Assembly (NCBI RefSeq): GCF_910592395.1
Contig: NC_088314.1
Location: forward strand, 12,464,001 to 12,528,000
Length of the DNA: 64,000 nt
Direction of reading: 5' to 3'
Source of the DNA: Lineus longissimus
Taxonomy: Eukaryota > Nemertea > Pilidiophora > Heteronemertea > Lineidae
The notes below the pieces were generated by a model. The model was not told the origin of the DNA and did not search any database. It saw nothing but the letters and a program-made list of their open reading frames with translations. This document shows, one piece after another, positions 45,127 through 56,445 of the stretch. Both the position numbers and the translations under genes were made by a program. Every line of letters begins with the position of its first letter. Position 1 is the first letter of the stretch.

Positions 45127-46555
45127 TCTCTGTCATAGTGTGGTTGGCAGGATAAATGTTAGTGGTGTGGCAGATAATCAGGCGTGCCACTTAGATCTTA
45201 GGTCAAATCTTGAAAATGTAACTTGGGGCCCTCTCGAAGAATTTTTTAATGGAGAATGCTTAAAGGCAATTTGTGAGCATCTGAGAGCCAAGAATGAGAC
45301 TGTCAGAATGGATAAAAACTGACCCTAAAATGTCCTTCTTGATACTCAAAGAGAGTTTTGATTCCTGGGAGCAATCTTCCCTCAAACATTATGTTCATAA
45401 GGATCGTTCATAAAGTAATGCCACACAGAAGGATGATGCATGATGATGATGTAGCAAAGAGCACAAGGACGAAGGTCACCCGGATACAATCTATGCTCAT
45501 CCAGAAACAAATCTGGAAGAACATCCATGGAGACACTTCCCCAAGCACAGTATTTATACAAATCAGCCTATAAAATGACTGGTTTGGAATGATACCAAAT
45601 GCAAATTAGAGAGAAGCTTCACAGACTGAAGTGTATGTTGTGATAAACAACTCCAGTCGTTGCATGGTCACCATCTTGAGGCAAGCAGTAAAGGGAGTCC
45701 GGGAATTTACATCAAATCCTATATAAAATGCAGGTTGAGACCCAGCAGCTCAGATACAAACTGACAACCTAGGGACAACCAGTAAAAGTCTGGACCTTTA
45801 CATAAATTCCTACGGTGGTTGTGACAAACTAGACCAGTGAACATGGTCCAGCCTAGGCCCGGGGCAACCTTTACATTAGGGACAACCAACCAGTTCAGGA
45901 CCAAGTCCAAAGGGTATGATTGATCACCCGCATTGACATCGAGGAAAAACTCTACAAATACACAGATATTTTTGTAAATCAACTGCCACATAATGTTTTC
46001 TTTTTTGAGTTGTAAGTATTACAGTGACAGAAATAGAATGAAATATTAGAATCTACTGGTTCTTCTGATGACCGAGTGAGCACTGATGTTGAAAAGCCAT
46101 TGGAGGAGCAAAGTGTTCGGTTCCCATGAGCGGAGCCTGTGTGATTTTGAGTCATTCATATGTGTTTTGAACGCACATTGTGATGAAAGGTTCAGGCCTG
46201 ATTTCGCTATATCTGTTGAATGACAATCCGCCATTGCCGATTTCTCTGAACTTTCGGATGACCATGGGATGGATATTGCATAAATTCTGACAAACTCTGC
46301 TAAAATTTATCATTATTATGTTGTTCAACTATAATTAATCCCAGCTGAAGATAAGTTGTATTCAGTATTGTAAAATAAATCATTGAATAAATAACCATGC
46401 GAACAGATAATCAGACTTTTTTCACTGATTAAGTCATCATTTGGTCCCTGGAGGTCCATGAAGGAGGCCCACTCATGTCTCACGACTCGACCAAGTAAGG
46501 AAGATGTCCTGCCAATAGGCTTTTATCACAACAAGACAAGGTTGGAGGTTCAATG
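45127..46555. other. Unassigned sequence with one dispersed repeat
   Basis: 46008-46130 is the second copy of the repeat at 8285-8415. No gene recognised; frames up to 90 codons lack motifs. Confidence 0.45.
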
Positions 46556-46703
46556 GTGGTCTTGTTCTCAACTTCAACTGAAGTTACATTTATTTATTCT
46601 TTCTCTTACAGGTATGGAACAAGACGTTGTGGGGCATGAAAACAGTAACATGCATGCCTTGGCATGGGAGTTGGAGATGTAGAAGAAAGAGCAGAGTCTG
46701 GAA
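46556..46703 (+). repeat. Duplicated exon-like segment, copy 1
   Basis: GGTCTTGTTCTCAACTTCAA, then TTATTCTTTCTCTTACAG (acceptor-like) and a frame MEQDVVGHENSNMHALAWEL with a stop shortly after. The same segment occurs at 46792-46941. The two are separated by the dispersed repeat 46701-46800. Confidence 0.65.
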
Positions 46704-46791
46704 CTTCAGATTCACAACCCCACGTTGTATTTGATGCGACGCGGTCAAACATTGACAATTAAGCTGCTAAAAGGCTTAAAAATTCAATTGT

Positions 46792-46941
46792 GGTCTTGTC
46801 CTCAACTTCAACTTAAGTTATATTTATTTATTCTTTCTCTTACATAACAGTAATGGAACAAGACGTTGTGGGGCATGAAAACAGTATCACGCATGCCTTG
46901 GCATGCGAGTTGGAGATGCAGAAGAAACAGCAGAGTCTGGG
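46792..46941 (+). repeat. Duplicated exon-like segment, copy 2
   Basis: The second copy keeps a longer frame (MEQDVVGHENSITHALACEL then EMQKKQQSL) and an altered acceptor (CTTACATAACAG). It lies directly upstream of the hAT transposase remains and may have been its preceding exon. Confidence 0.6.
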
Positions 46942-46964
46942 GACAGGCGAATGAAGGGGTCCTG

Positions 46965-47711
46965 AATTTCTGGCAGTGGTGAATGCCATGAAAATTGTTT
47001 ACCTTATAGCAGAGCATGATACACCTCACACAACAGTGTACCCAGCCTTACTCAAATTCCTTATTGAGGATATGCCCACTACTGCTCCAGTGATGCTGCT
47101 GATGGCTTTCTCTGTTGCATGGCAGATGTCAAGCAGGCGGAGATACTTGAGGAGATGGACGAGAGTAGTGCATTTGCCTTCCTTCTGGATGAGGCAACAG
47201 ACTTAAGTGTCCAAAAACACTTGGGCATGTGTGTACACTACCTCCGCCAGACAGAAGCCAAAGCCCCAGTGCTCTCCAGTTCACAGTCGCATGATACTGC
47301 CTCAGCTCCTGAGACTGAAGTGGTCACAAGGTTTCTAAAAGATAGGCTGCTCCCAAATGGCACTGCCGAAATGATATACACTACTGCTAAAGGTCATCTT
47401 GTTGAAAAGGAAGTAAACATGGAGAAACTGAAGTTTGTAGAGAGTGATGGGTGTGCAAGAATGACAGGAAAGAACACTGGAATCAACACTCAGTTTGAAA
47501 ACGAGTATCAACCCGTAAGAGGCTCTGTGTGCCATAACCGTGCCTTGGCACTTATATTTTTCTAGTTCTGAAAATAGCAGACAAATGGATGAGGCTGATG
47601 AAGTTCTAACCGGCCCTTTCAAATACTACCACTACAGCAAAAACAGGACAGGAGCACTAGAAAAGCTCCAGAAGCTGCTTGACCCAGAGCATCTGCTTGC
47701 GCACACAAGGT
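46965..47711 (+). pseudogene. hAT-type transposase remnant (ZBED/ZNF862-like)
   Basis: In one frame: FLAVVNAMKIVYLIAEHDTP; after a frameshift AFAFLLDEATDLSVQKHLGM, then VTRFLKDRLLP and LKFVESDGCARMTGKNTG; after another shift PFKYYHYSKNRTGALEKLQK. FLLDExTDxSxxKHL followed later by SDGxxxMTGKxxG is the hAT catalytic region (Asp of LLDE, Asp of SDG). The C-terminal dimerisation region is missing. CACAAGGTGAGT at 47707 is a strong donor, so the ancestor was spliced. At least two frameshifts make it non-functional. Confidence 0.7.
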
Positions 47712-47790
47712 GAGTGAGTAGTAGGCCTGAATACCTCAAGTCCTGCCTTCTGGCCAGATGCCATGTACTGTTGTGTAATCACAATGGGAG

Positions 47791-48011
47791 AAAACTTTAC
47801 ACCAGCCACCCATATGTGACCTTACTTTTAAGGTCACATATGGGTGGCTGGTGTAAAGTTTTGGATATTAATCTACTTAAATCTACTTAAAGTTTTGGAT
47901 ATTAATCTACTTAAATCATTTGCTATTAAAATAGCAAATGATTTTGGATATTAATCTACTTAAATCATTTGCTATTAAAATAGCAAATGATTTAAGTAGA
48001 TTAATATCCAA
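47791..48011. repeat. Cluster of perfect palindromes
   Basis: Palindrome 1: 34 bp arms 47791-47824 and 47829-47862 with loop CTTT, without a mismatch. Palindrome 2: 33 bp arms 47944-47976 and 47979-48011 with loop AA. Between them, pieces of palindrome 2 (GGATATTAATCTACTTAAA; ATCATTTGCTATT-AA-AATAGCAAATGAT) are repeated in direct orientation at 47863, 47896 and 47945. Repeated fold-back synthesis is the simplest explanation. Confidence 0.9.
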
Positions 48012-48515
48012 TTAAAAGAATGATTCTAGCCATTGACCAGGCATTGTACTTAGGCAAAGCAAGTAGGCCTACTCGGTACTTGAGTTGTTCGTGTCTGTTG
48101 TTCAGGGAATGCACAATCTGTAATAGTACTCGGTGTGATGCTGCTCTTATCTTTCAGGTGATGTCGCATTATGCTGCATGTACAACTTTGAGGGATACCT
48201 ACAGCGCTGTGTTGGCGTACCTAGAGGATGCGGTCGCATCTTAAAGAGATCAAGTTGTTAGAGGCTATCACTATTTTTGGGTATATTTCCAGCTGTTCAG
48301 TCTCGTCTTCTGTCGGGAATTTCTTATTTCTGCCATGTATTAACTGGTTTACTTGGCTGTATCTCTGAATGCTTGAAAGTTTGTTTCAAATGATAATATT
48401 CATTCGTCAGTCTGAGACGAATGGTTTCAGCACAGCTGTCTGATGTGTCAACATTACCATCCCGGAAACGAGTTCAATGATCAGACCTCCCGACGGACAG
48501 ACAGTGCCCCCCTGG
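48012..48515. other. Unassigned sequence
   Basis: No feature recognised. Confidence 0.4.
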
Positions 48516-48557
48516 ACAATACCCCTCTAGCCTTTATGGGCTAAGGGGTAAAAAGGT
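48516..48557 (+). repeat. Family C 3' end with terminal hairpin
   Basis: ACAATACCCCTCTAGCC.. with CCCCT/AGGGG stem and TAAAAAGG after it, the same end as at 3711-3749. Confidence 0.65.
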
Positions 48558-48589
48558 CCTGGCATGAACATGTGCATTAATCTGCCAAA

Positions 48590-49068
48590 GGTTATGGAAG
48601 CCATTGAAATTCGGTGTCCAAGGTGACAGACGTAGGGAGTCATGTGTACCAAATTTTAAGTTCATAGCTTTTGCGGTTAAGAAACGTGCCATAGTTACAC
48701 TCGAACGACCAATTTACGTCATTTGACCTCTGAGACCTTGAAAATTAGGCCAAATCAAAAACCCGTACGATTTGTGATGTATCCTTGCTAGAAGAACCTA
48801 CCATAAAATGTTATCAAAAACGAGTTACTCATAAGAGAGACATCACACTTTTTAAGTTTCTACTTCTGGCCCCCTGGTGGCCAAGTCAAGGATCAGATCG
48901 GACCGAAGTTCATTGTCAGAGGTCACTTGACCTGGGGGGTCCTCTGCACAAAGTTTCAAGTTCATAGCCCTAGTGGTTAAGAAACGTGCCACTGTTTTTG
49001 AAACCGGATAAGACGGACGACGGATACTGCGGTGCTGTATAGACTCACCTAGACAGTGAGCCATAAAG
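48590..49068 (+). repeat. Family A, 3' part
   Basis: Two body units and the 3' end CTCACCTAGACAGTGAGCC, in which CTCAC and GTGAG form a 5 bp stem. A further scrap of the TGACCT..AGGTCA block lies at 49366-49400. Confidence 0.7.
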
Positions 49069-49633
49069 CAGATGCATGGAAGATGATCACAAATTTTGTA
49101 AAGATTGGTAATACATTGAACAATAAACCTGCTTTTTCGTACCTTTTTTCCACTTGCAGCAAGTGACTTGTATTCCTTCAGTGGTGCAATTTTCACATTC
49201 TCACGATCCTCTGTGAGCAGAAAATATGAAGCATCAGAATCAACTCTCATCTGGTCGTGCATATTCTTTATATCTTCAATCTTGGTCAAGGCATGAAATT
49301 GAAAATCAAATTATCATTACCATGGTGCTAAATTTGAGATCAATAGTAACAGCAATTTTCCACCATTTGACCTCCTTGTCCTTGAAGTGTAGGTCAAATC
49401 AAAAACCAATGTTTTTACTGTTATCATGAAGGAAAAATACCTGCATCTGAGGGTAACACCAATCAGTTGCGTAGTGCACATGGTTACGTAGCCGAAGTGC
49501 TCAGCAGACAGCATCTGTGGAATATTGTATTTATTTATTAATCAAAACCTCCTAAAAGGAGAACAATACAAATGAATCAATGGCACAGAAAATAATAAAA
49601 CATACCTGTGATGCAAGATGATACAATAATCAT
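49069..49633. other. Unassigned sequence
   Basis: No gene recognised; contains the family A scrap just mentioned. Confidence 0.4.
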
Positions 49634-49951
49634 TTAACCCTTTCAGGACTGAATATTTTTTCCCTAAACCTCCGCTCTGTACTGGATATTTTTCATGTTT
49701 TTTCGTTCAAAATCGAAAGTTTTTGAAAGCAAAATATCGGCTTTGCAAGAATCGCTATGAAAATGGCATGAATAGAAAAAGTATTCCCCAGGATGTCGGG
49801 AATCCCATCCGAGCAGTTAAAAAATGCGAATTGGCATTAAAAATTACTGAAAAACCGATGTAGAGAATAGATCATCGATCTTGCATTTCGGCGAGACTCG
49901 TCCAGAACGGAGGTGCACGCAATTTTGCTAGACTCGTCCTGAAAGGGTTAA
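49634..49951. mobile_element. piggyBac-like MITE with TTAA target duplication
   Basis: TTAA (49634-49637), then CCCTTTCAGGAC; the far end is its exact inverse GTCCTGAAAGGG followed by TTAA (49948-49951). A second inverted motif lies inside (CCGCTCTGTACTGGA and TCCAGAACGGAGG). 310 bp between the TTAA sites, no open frame. CCC-starting ends with TTAA duplication are typical of piggyBac. Confidence 0.8.
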
Positions 49952-51250
49952 ATGGTGCAAGTGATTCAGAAGCTTTAGTAAGTAATAAGGCTAGGATCCT
50001 TTCAACAGACTAAGGTTTATTGTAGGATTGGCTAAATATCAAGGACCACAGTGAGTCAGTGTAACCATCAGGAGAATTCCAATCTGACTTTAAAACTCAC
50101 TTAAAGGGAAGGGCCCGCCAAAAAATGGGGAGATTTGGACGGCCCGGTCAAAACCTTAGGTGGGAATAAGGTTTCATTGATAAATATAAGGAGTTTCAAT
50201 GATCCCAAAACACTTGCAAGGTTTAAGAAATACTGGTCTGTCATTGGTTTACGTTTTCTTATCATCAGCATACTCTCATCTTGAAAAATAAGACAATATT
50301 TACGACCGATGCAACCAATTTTTACATTCATTATGCAACATTATCGTTAACGCGCCCCTTGCAGACTCGTAAGGTACTATACATGTATTTGGATGTTTTG
50401 CAACAAACTGCTGGTTTCTTCGCTTTCGGATAAACGAATAAGTTACACTGCCGTTCCTTACTGTTGGAATCGAAGGAGAGAGGAAAGGCCTACTATATTC
50501 ATCTGATGTTGCTAAGTTCTTTTTTGGAGTCTTCAAGGCCTAGCCTTCCGCTGCCAAATACAGTGGCCTATCCCGATGAAAACTGATGCGCCCAGGTATG
50601 TGTAACGTTACTCATGAAAGCATACATCACATACACTGCGTTTTGTATGGTATCGCTATATATATCATGTTCGTATCGTAATCAGTCCTCTTTCTAAGGT
50701 TATTTGGTTTCCATGGTTTCCACGTCCCCACCCGACTCAAAGAAAATATAATTATATGTACTACTATTCTTTGCATTCTCCATCTTTTCTTTGCTAAAAC
50801 ATCACTTCTATTACTATTGACGATGTAACATGTCCTAACTGCATTCCGCTATCATCGCCGACTTTATTTATATACCAGAAGACTGGCCTCTGTGTAGCAG
50901 ATTATGTAACCCATAGTGGAAACAGCTAACAGCACCCAGGGGATTCACGTGCTGCTCGCGAATTTTCAACTCGTAGTAAACAAAAAGTTGTAAAGTTATG
51001 TAAATAAGCTTCCTTATATGGAACTAGTGACGTCACACAGTAGTTTGTAATTTCGCTACAGATGTCACAACTGCTCTCGGTTGTAAGACGATTCAATCTC
51101 TTTAACTGTAAAGGCAGCTATAAGTGGTGAAAGGCCCTGTATTAAAATACAGTTCATCAGGGTACCTTTTACAACATCACCACCAGAAAGATAATTGGAT
51201 AAAAATGTCATATTGAGCTCCCTCGCAGGGGATCTTTTAAAAAAACAATC
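49952..51250. other. Unassigned sequence
   Basis: No gene recognised over 1.3 kb. Confidence 0.4.
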
Positions 51251-51910
51251 AATGAAATGGCCAAGGGCCATTGTGCTCACTGTGTGAATATTTGGTGGTT
51301 AGGAATTCATCCTGGTAAAGAAACAAGCTACATATATAGTACATAGGTCAAACCAAAGTTGGTACGACATGTGATGTATCGTTGCTTGGAGTACCTAACA
51401 TAAAAACAAAAAAACAAAAATAAGTGAGATATTGCACTTTTCAAATTTTTTAGTTTTGGCCTCCTGGCGGCAAAGTCGAGGATCACATCAGATAGAAATT
51501 AGGTGTCCAAGGTTAGATAAATTAGGGTGTCATGTGTACCAAATTTCAAGTTCATAGCTTCAGCGGTTCTGAAATGTGCCATAGTTGCACTCAAACGACC
51601 AACTTACGCCATTTGACCTCTGTGACCTTGAAAATTAGGTCAAATTAAAAACCAGTACGATTTGTGATGTAAAATATATAAAATTTTATCAAAAACAGGT
51701 TACTCATAAGAGAGACATCACACTTTTTAAGTTTATACTTCGGGCCCCCTGGTGGCTAAGGAAAGAACCAGATCGGACCGAAATTTATTGTCAGAGGTCA
51801 CTTGACCTAGAGGGTCCTGTGTACAAAGTTTCAAGTTCTAGGATACAGGCCACAAGACGAAGATGGACACTGGGGTGTTGTATAGACTCCCCTACAGTGA
51901 GCCAAAAAGT
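51251..51910 (+). repeat. Family A dispersed repeat, near complete
   Basis: From GGCCAAGGGCCATTGTGCTC to ACTCCCCTACAGTGAGCC plus AAAAA. Contains TGACCT-CTG-TGACCT from 51614. The (GACGAC)n stretch is almost lost. Confidence 0.75.
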
Positions 51911-52427
51911 GAGGCTTGTTGGTCATGAATTTGATCTGAGACACTTTGAATACTGGCAGCATCTAAAGATTTGGTATGATGACTGCACTTGGGAATACCA
52001 AAGATATGTCTAATACAGTTCCCTTGAAATGGGAAGCATTATCCCTTGAGCCAACTTGAAGCATCGCACATCCATAAAGTAAAATAGGGCACACGGCCAT
52101 TTTCCATAAAAGAACTTTAACTTCGTACAAGAGGCCAGGATAAGAAAAAATGGAAGTTAATGGACTGAAAGATCTACGACATGCGGCTTATATATTAGAT
52201 GTGAGTCACAGGCTTCAGATCACTTCCGAAGTTAATACCAAGAATGTCTGAACTATTAGTAATAGCAATACCAAGGTGCAAAGAAGGATTATTGTTTCGA
52301 TTTAGACTCCCCAAAGACGATACCCTTACCCATTTTGTCAAGTGCTATTAACTGTCCTGGTTCGCTTGGCCTGGCAAAGCGGGCAGGTGTGCACTCCAAT
52401 GCAATGAGATATCCTGCAGACAGGATT
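51911..52427. other. Unassigned sequence
   Basis: No feature recognised. Confidence 0.4.
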
Positions 52428-53519
52428 AATGAGTATGGGCCGTGAAAACCGCAACAAATCTGTACATGTTTTTGTAAGCGGTCGTCGCTCGCGCAAACTT
52501 GTCTTGCATGTTTTTGTGAAAGACGACGTCGAAGAACGCGGTCGTATATCAAAACAGACGTTGGGTGGCGCTCGCGCAAACTTCCCTCACATGTTTTTCT
52601 GAAAGAGGACGTCGAAGAACGCGGTCGTATGTCAAAACAGATGTTGGGTGGCGCTTGCGCAAACTTCCCTCACATGTTTTTGTGAAAGAGGACGTCGAAG
52701 AATGCGGTCGTATAAAAAAACAGACGTTGGGTGGCGCTCGAGACGGGTCATCCTATTTAGCGTCCAGTGGCGACCAGTGGCGTCCAACGCGAAATAATAG
52801 GGTGTACACGTATATGGTTAAAAATGTTTTCAAGCTCCTAAAACACTTTCAATAAACAAGATTTAGAAGTTTGGTGGAGTTTGCAAACCTAGTTTTTGAA
52901 TAATCATCACCAGAAAACGATCTTAGTATGCCAACCTGATGCCAGATCCCGATTCCGCTTTTTCTATAAACCCAAGGAACGGCAGCTAAAACAAACATGG
53001 CGTCCAGTACTTTAGCTGGACGCATACTAAGATCGTTTTCTGGTGATAATTATTCAAAAACTAGGTTTGCAAACTCCACCAAACTTTTAAATCTTGTTTA
53101 TTGAAAGTGTTTTAGGAGCTTGAAAACATTTTTAACCATATACACCCTATTATTTCGCGTTGGACGCCACTGGTCGCCACTGGACGCTAAATAGGATGAC
53201 CCGTCTCGAGCGCCACCCAACGTCTGTTTTTTTATACGACCGCGTTCTTCGACGTCCTCTTTCACAAAAACATGTGAGGGAAGTTTGCGCGAGCGCCACC
53301 CAACGTCTGTTTTGATATACGACCGCGTTCTTCGATGTCCTCTTTCACAAAAACTTGTGAGGGAAGTTTGCGCGAGCGCCACCTAACGTCTGTTTTGATA
53401 TACGACCGCGTTCTTCGACGTCCTCTTTCACAAAAACATGCTAGACAAGTTTGCGCGAGCGACGACCGCTTACAAAAACATGTACAGATTTTTTGCGGTT
53501 TTCACGGCCCATAAATGAG
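52428..53519. mobile_element. 1,080 bp foldback element with 6 bp target duplication
   Basis: AATGAG (52428-52433) is followed by TATGGGCCGTGAAAACC; the other end is its inverse, GGTTTTCACGGCCCATA, followed by AATGAG (53514-53519). Arms are about 495 bp (52434-52931 and 53022-53513) and nearly identical; the loop is 90 bp. Each arm carries three tandem units of exactly 83 bp (left arm starts at 52486, 52569, 52652; a partial fourth at 52735) and a conserved inner part ending at GATCTTAGTATGC. Arm identity of well over 95% implies a recent insertion or ongoing correction between arms. No transposase; a 95-codon frame exists in both arms only because they are copies. Confidence 0.9.
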
Positions 53520-53655
53520 GCCTTCCCTTGTGAAGAATTAGGCCTTCCTGAGCAAGAAGTTTTATCAAACAGTGCAGGTTGTGTGAATGTCTGTTGCGGG
53601 GGATGCATCCATCATCCTTACGCATGCATTAGGAAATTACCCAAAGACCAATACT

Positions 53656-54800
53656 CTATGAAATGGCCAGGGCCATTGTGCTCACCTCATGTGGAGGAAA
53701 GATGGATAAAGAGCATGGTATTGTGTCATGTAGTGTTAGGTTTGATGTAGGTCCAAGCAATTACAATTTCCCCAAAATGGCCAATTTACAGTACATTCGA
53801 CCTCTGTGACCTTGAAAAGTAGGTCAAATCAAAGAAGACCCGGGTGATACATTGAATGGTTGTTAGAATTAGATGTACCTATGATATAAAATTGGTGCCA
53901 ATCGGGCAAGTCATTACTAGGAATAATGGCATTTTGATGAATTTAGGATTTGGCCCCCTCCCTGGAGGCCAAACGGCAAATCAGATCGCACCAAACTTCG
54001 GTACCTGAGATCACCTGACCAAGGGGTACATGTGTACTTAATTTGTGATCAATAGTCATTGCAGTTAAGAAACGTGCCATAGTTACGTCCTGACGGCGAA
54101 TTTACGTCATTTGACCTCTGTGACCTTGACAAGAAGGTCAAATTAAAAACCTGTGAGACATATACTGTATGGTGGTTAGATGTACCCATGATATCAAATT
54201 GGTGGCAATCGGGCAAGAAGTTAAGGAATAATCACATTTTTAAGGTTTTTGGATTTTGCCCCCTGGTGGTCAAGTGGTGAATCATATTGGACCAAACTTC
54301 GGTCCCTGAGATCACCTGACTAAGGGGTAAATGTGTACCAAATTTGGTATCAATAGTCATTGCAGTTTAGAAACGTGCCATCGTTACATCCTAACGGCCA
54401 ATTTACACCATTTGACCTCTGTGACCTTGAAAAGGAGGTCAAATCAAAAACCCGGAGGATATATGATGCACCTTTGCTAGAAGTACCTACCATATTTTTT
54501 TCAAAATTTCCCGACTACTATTAAGGGAGATATTGCATATTTTCACTTTTAACGTTTGGCCCCCTGGTGGCCAAACCATGAAACGAATCAGACTGAAACT
54601 TGGTCTCCAAGGTGTCATTACATAAGGGTACATGTGTACTAAGTTTCAACTCAATAGCTCAAACAGTTACGAAACGTGCCCTGCTAACGGACGACGGACG
54701 ACGACGACGACGACGACGACAACGACGACGACGACGACGACGGACGACGGACGCCACGGTATGGGATAAGCTCACCTCTGCTAAGAGGTGAGCTAAAAAG
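53656..54800 (+). repeat. Family A, long copy with full 3' hairpin
   Basis: Starts ATGGCCAGGGCCATTGTGCT. Three body units with TGACCTTGA blocks near 53806, 54120 and 54421. A (GACGAC)n run lies at about 54690-54750. The end AGCTCACCTCT-GCTA-AGAGGTGAGCT is a perfect 11 bp stem (54769-54794) followed by AAAAAGG. This is the best-preserved family A end in the window. Confidence 0.8.
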
Positions 54801-55960
54801 GTCTTTCAGTTTTATGGTCCAGAAACCCATCCAAACCTTGCGATGTTAAGGCCTTATACTCAAGTATAACAATTCAACACTAATATCAGGTTATTCAGAT
54901 CAATTTTGATTTTATGTACGCCCAGTCCTTGAGCACATGTCATGCTATCATATAAGCAGAAATATTAGGCTTTAACGTTAGATGGTCAAGGTCAAAAGTC
55001 ATATCGCAGTGGGTATGGTGCGTGTCACACCTGACACACCATCCCTAAAAATGATGACCCCTAATCTGCTTTGGGTTGCACAGTTACTGGATTTTCGGGA
55101 TAAGGTCAAATGTCTGTGAGTCAGCCATCTTGAATGCAAGACAGGCCATTATTGTACTTGGCCTTAATACTTGCTCAATACACATGCACGACATGGACCT
55201 GGATCTTCCTCAACATGTAGAGAAGCCTAATAAGTATCTACATATGAAATTTGAAGAGTCAGGGAGAAATAATGACAAAACGTGTCAGTTTTGGTGAAAT
55301 TTCAGAATTTGAAGTCTCTAACCTTGTAACTTTAATGTAGGTCAAGGTCAAAATGTTTCCAGCACAATGTTAAGCTTGTTTAGGTTAATCAAGGACATAC
55401 ATTTGAAGACCACACAAACACCCTGTATGATCAATATCATAGTACAAATAAGATATCAAAACATTCGTAGTTGGCAACAAAATCAGATGGTAAAAATGCC
55501 GGTCAATCAGCCAAAATTACCGTCCCCAACGCAGACATTTGAAGATATTTAGAAAGGAGATGGGTAAGTTGACCTACTGATACTTCCAAGATGTGGCCAA
55601 CATGTCTGGCTACTCATTTTAGGTGGATGTTAGAAGTGGGTCATCATTTGAATGAACGCAGATGCGAGTCACATTAAATAGTCACTATGCCGATTACATG
55701 GATATCTATTATCTTTTCATTGACTACATTCATTTGACGTATCATCAGGTGAGGCACTGTTGATCATACCGTGTTTTACTAATGATTTGGTGGCTTCAAC
55801 ATTAGTAAAGTTTTCTCGCTAAGGCATTTTCAAATTATGTACTGTACACATTACTCATTCAATTTCGTTTCTGACCTCGTTCATTGTAGGTACTTAGGAG
55901 TTCCCTAAGTCTGCAATATATTGTAAACATTATTGCATTATGAATATAAAAGGAATGGAA
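54801..55960. other. Unassigned sequence
   Basis: No gene recognised. Two isolated TCAAGGTCA motifs occur (about 54990 and 55340). Confidence 0.4.
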
Positions 55961-56445
55961 TATAACAAGAGGCCCAAGGGCCTGGCGCTCAGCTGGATGA
56001 CCTAATAACATAGGACTGAGGGTGTAAAGTAGTAAATATCGGCTTTATACAACTGTTTGAAGGTCAAGAGAACATGTTATACCACTAAAATTTCCAATGC
56101 AGAGCTGCCAGCTGGATGAAATATGATTGAACTAATCAGCCATGGTATGTAAATATTACAGGAGGCAACGGAAGATATCCCTAGTTCAGTATGTTGTCTC
56201 GGTTGCTTTACAGAAAAGAAGTGTCAGAGAGGATGAGACTTCTCCATGGACAACTGTGGAATGTCCAGGCTGGGTTGTACAGCACAAGGATACAAAATGC
56301 TGTCTGTAATTGAGAGGTATCCTGATTTAACAGAGGTCAAAATAAATAGAAATGACCAGTTTGGGACTAACACCATTGTCTTTTTTTTAATAAGGTAGAG
56401 ATTACAGGAGTCCACAAAATTAATTTTATTGAGAGAAATTGACCT

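Noticed and set aside
52486-52740. Regularly spaced 83 bp repeats that might suggest a CRISPR array
   Set aside because: Units are contiguous without unique spacers, sit inside the arms of a hairpin element, and the DNA is eukaryotic.
52565-53382. Matching 94-96 codon frames in both arms of the foldback element
   Set aside because: The arms are near-identical inverted copies, so equal frames follow automatically; both begin at non-ATG codons.
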